In this document: piece by piece, positions 61,963 to 64,000 of the stretch
Layout of the letters: each line of letters begins with the position of its first letter
Numbering within the stretch: the first letter of the stretch is position 1
DNA from: Candidatus Poribacteria bacterium
GTDB lineage: Bacteria; Poribacteria; WGA-4E; JAJDTR01
Direction: 5' to 3'
Length of the DNA stretch: 64,000 nt
NCBI GenBank assembly: GCA_022827055.1
Contig: JAJDTR010000125.1
Location: 1-64,000 of the forward strand
Position numbers and translations under genes: made by a program
Notes under the pieces: model-generated
Databases searched by the model: none
Told to the model about the DNA's origin: nothing
The model's input: only the letters and a program-made list of their open reading frames with translations

Positions 61963-62589
61963 GGGCGGTCAAAGTAATACCATTTCTCTAGAATACAGGT
62001 GCATTAATCGCTTGGATATCGTAGAGAAACTTGTATAGTAAGAAACCTTGTCTCCACACAAAGTCGGCGGGGCAAGGAGATCCCTATCGCCCTCACTATT
62101 CGTTCGGTTGATTCCCGCCTACGGAGAAGGTGACCGAAATAATTGAGTCGTTTATGCATGATTACTCAAGCAAAATGGCATAATAAGGATTTCAACATTG
62201 ATAGTTCGCAATTGGCGGAATTTTCGATCGCCGCGGATAACAGTCGTTCAAGACTTCTGGTTGCTGAAATCGGTTCGGTTCATTCGGATGTAGAAATGTA
62301 AGTACTCCTGCAGCCAGCGAGAAGTAACGGTCGGGAAGGGATAAATCACACGAGTTGTGTTGAATCCAGCGAAATGGGCTTGTTAATCTGCGTATGGTTC
62401 AGGGCAGATGGAGCGGCGCGGATGCAGAGGTTGGATGCAGCCTTTGAATTAGCGGAGTGACAACGGCACGGTGCGCACGACAAACCAATGGGTAGATTGG
62501 TTGACGCGCACACCGTGCCGTTGATGTTTGAATCGACACGAAAATCGGATACTGCTTGCGCCCGAACTGCCGACGGGATGCAAGTAGGG
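61963..62589. repeat. intergenic region with a GATC unit and a long hairpin
   Basis: GATCCCTATCGCCCTCACT block at about 62083-62118. A 13-bp perfect inverted repeat is described separately. No gene seen; a plus-strand frame at 62488-62862 is antisense to the LamG gene. Confidence 0.5.
62461..62523. repeat. 63-bp hairpin with nested inner stem
   Basis: CAACGGCACGGTG (62461-62473) is the exact reverse complement of 62511-62523. Inside, ACCAAT and ATTGGT form a second stem. It lies 66 bp beyond the stop of the LamG gene on the minus strand and has no T-run, so it is not a standard rho-independent terminator. Confidence 0.6.
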
Positions 62590-63411
62590 TTAACGGTCGG
62601 TTTTAATCTTGCCCCAGGTTACGGAAAGTTTGTTGACGGGTTCAACGGCAGTGACAGCCGCACCGGCCATTGCCTGAGCAATTTGCGATTCGTTCAGAGC
62701 TCCGCGCCACGCGCGAATCTCGTCAATCGTTCCTTCAAACCAACCTCTATTCTTGTGGCTTCTGCCGAGATACAGATTGGTAGTGTTATCAATCGAACCG
62801 GCGGCTGCGGCTTCTCCAATTTCGTGGTCGAGCACGCCGTCAATCCAGAACTCAATGATTGACGTATCCTTCCGAGTCACAACCACGTGATGCCATTCGC
62901 CATCGGCGACGGAGGTGTCTCCTCCCCTAACGAAGCCTTCGTTGGCGAGCCGTTCTTCGTCCGGGACACCATCATTAAAAATGGTATCAAGCTGGCCGCC
63001 CGGCTCGATAGTGAGTCGGTACCCTCTGCAGCACGGAGTATCCGGCGCCTCCCAGGGCCCCCACTTGTTAAAGATATAGGACTGTTCCCCATCGAGGCCA
63101 GTTCTAACCCAGGCTTCCAAACTTACATCGCCGTTGCCGAAGTTGGTGGCAGGATCCGGGAAAATCTCGATGGCTTGTTCACTGGCGCGTGTAAACTTAA
63201 TAGCGTTGCCATGCATACCGGCAACCACCTCCGGACCATTCTCGAGAAATCCCACCAAGCCATTGACATCCCTCGTTTCGTCACCATTGATTTCATCCAT
63301 GGTGAAATGGAACGCTACCTCGGGAACTGTGGCGCTCTCTCCCAAGACTGGCAAAACACAGAGAAGAGCAATGACAGTAAAGGGGATTGCGAGGTGTTTC
63401 AATCTCAGCAT
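62590..63411 (-). CDS. secreted LamG-like protein with C-terminal W-I-K motif
   Basis: A 273-residue exported protein with signal peptide MLRLKHLAIPFTVIALLCVL, cleaved near GESA. The LamG/concanavalin domain is clear (GDVSLEAWVRTGLDGEQSYI, WHHVVVTRKDTSIIEFWIDG, NLYLGRSHKNRGWFEGTIDE). It ends KLSVTWGKIKTDR, the shared C-terminal motif. ATG 63411 follows AGGAGGAAACCGAA. Stands alone next to repeat-rich DNA. Confidence 0.82.
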   Translation of the reverse strand: MLRLKHLAIPFTVIALLCVLPVLGESATVPEVAFHFTMDEINGDETRDVNGLVGFLENGPEVVAGMHGNAIKFTRASEQAIEIFPDPATNFGNGDVSLEAWVRTGLDGEQSYIFNKWGPWEAPDTPCCRGYRLTIEPGGQLDTIFNDGVPDEERLANEGFVRGGDTSVADGEWHHVVVTRKDTSIIEFWIDGVLDHEIGEAAAAGSIDNTTNLYLGRSHKNRGWFEGTIDEIRAWRGALNESQIAQAMAGAAVTAVEPVNKLSVTWGKIKTDR

Positions 63412-64000
63412 TTCGGTTTCCTCCTGTTTGTTTTTTCTTTGAGCCCGACAGTGTCGAATGGTACCGATTTACGACCCGGATTACATTTATCCGGCAGCTT
63501 CAAACTCCGACACCATGAGGCGTTGAAAGACTCTTTCCGTGGTTCGTGACGTTATGATACACAAGACGCACCGTCCACATCATCCCGATTCGGTAATGCG
63601 GACATCTTCCCCATTATAGTGGTTGAAGTGTATGGCGTCAAGCGGAATCATCAAGATTCTGTTTGAAGACTAGATTGTCGTTTCATGATTGGGCAATTAA
63701 GGAGCCTATTTAAGGTGCGGTGGTCGTTACGTGCCGGAAAGACTGAAGATTCAAAGCAGGGCTTGGAGGATTGGTGGGCAGAAGAACTGCTATCGCGCTC
63801 GCTGTTCACTCGCTTGATGGATCCCTATCGCGTTCCTTATTCAGTTTCTATTGACATTCCACTCCGCCGGAGTGGGGAATCGCGACCTGGAGAGGGATCT
63901 CTATCGCGGTCGATAGCCACTCCCTTGATCATTCGCTATTCGCTCATTTAATCTCCTGCAGATGAGGTGTTGGGTTTCTCTCGAATGTCCCATGCTTTCG
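63412..64000. repeat. intergenic composite repeats
   Basis: Contains GATC block units at 63788-63845, then TTGACATTCCACTCCGCCGG with its hairpin (63860-63876), then GGGAATCGCGACCTGGAG and further GATC units up to 63950, and a final TGTTGGGTTTC fragment. An open frame through it (63685-63951) is repeat-derived. Confidence 0.65.

Noticed and set aside
63685-63951. 88-codon plus-strand frame
   Set aside because: Runs through dispersed repeat modules; the reading frame is a by-product of the three-base pattern in the repeats.

Overview
The window looks like a piece of a free-living or sponge/seawater-associated bacterium of the Candidatus Poribacteria type. This is an inference from gene content: secreted LamG-like proteins, a phytanoyl-CoA dioxygenase, Gfo/Idh/MocA dehydrogenases, GH172 (DUF2961), GH127 (DUF1680) and GH43/32-like enzymes, a DUF6785-type membrane protein, a CoxLMS-type molybdenum hydroxylase, and intergenic spaces packed with short dispersed repeats. 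No rRNA, intact tRNA or CRISPR array was seen. Coding regions have mixed GC, and several genes appear to start at TTG or GTG behind good ribosome binding sites.

Layout. 1-270: tail of an IS3-family element. 531-1142: APS kinase (cysC). 1365-10636: a defence island made of a SIR2-domain protein and a DUF4020-like partner (overlapping ORFs, minus strand), a small HTH protein, and a divergent type III-like restriction-modification pair (Mod, Res). 11535-12907: methyltransferase plus serine hydrolase. 13438-13694: small membrane/coiled-coil ORF pair. 13897-17907: molybdenum hydroxylase operon (FAD subunit, 2Fe-2S subunit, zinc ribbon protein, molybdopterin subunit) with a clear terminator. 18178-20551: two overlapping paralogues of unknown function. 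20800-21460: tandem 187-bp repeats. 21503-22800: STAS protein, then a GC-rich SAP-like gene bounded by duplicated and inverted flank sequence. 23220-31324: MDR dehydrogenase, nucleoside deoxyribosyltransferase-like protein, DUF5916 outer membrane protein, methyltransferase, a HAD gene and a comB-like gene that each carry one in-frame TAA, a coiled-coil membrane protein and a Nudix hydrolase.

31847-54807 is largely an extracellular and carbohydrate region: secreted beta-propeller and LamG proteins, a GT-C-like membrane protein, an ankyrin protein, GH172, three GH43/32-like propellers, a Gfo/Idh dehydrogenase, phytanoyl-CoA dioxygenase, GH127-like, a TIM-barrel hydrolase and a BNR sialidase-like protein. 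55383-55999 is a Phd/VapC toxin-antitoxin module flanked by two 230-bp repeats with terminal inverted repeats. 56450-63411 holds a DUF6785-like transporter-like protein, HicBA, a sugar isomerase/dehydrogenase pair and a final LamG protein.

The most striking cross-window signal is a shared C-terminal signature (K-L-x-T-T-W-[GA]-x-I-K, then 2-7 residues to the stop) on five separate proteins that all have N-terminal signal peptides. It looks like a sorting or anchoring tag that I do not recognise from described systems. A second layer is a modular set of intergenic repeats (covarying hairpins, a GATC-bounded block, and MITE-like elements with terminal inverted repeats) filling nearly every gap between operons.
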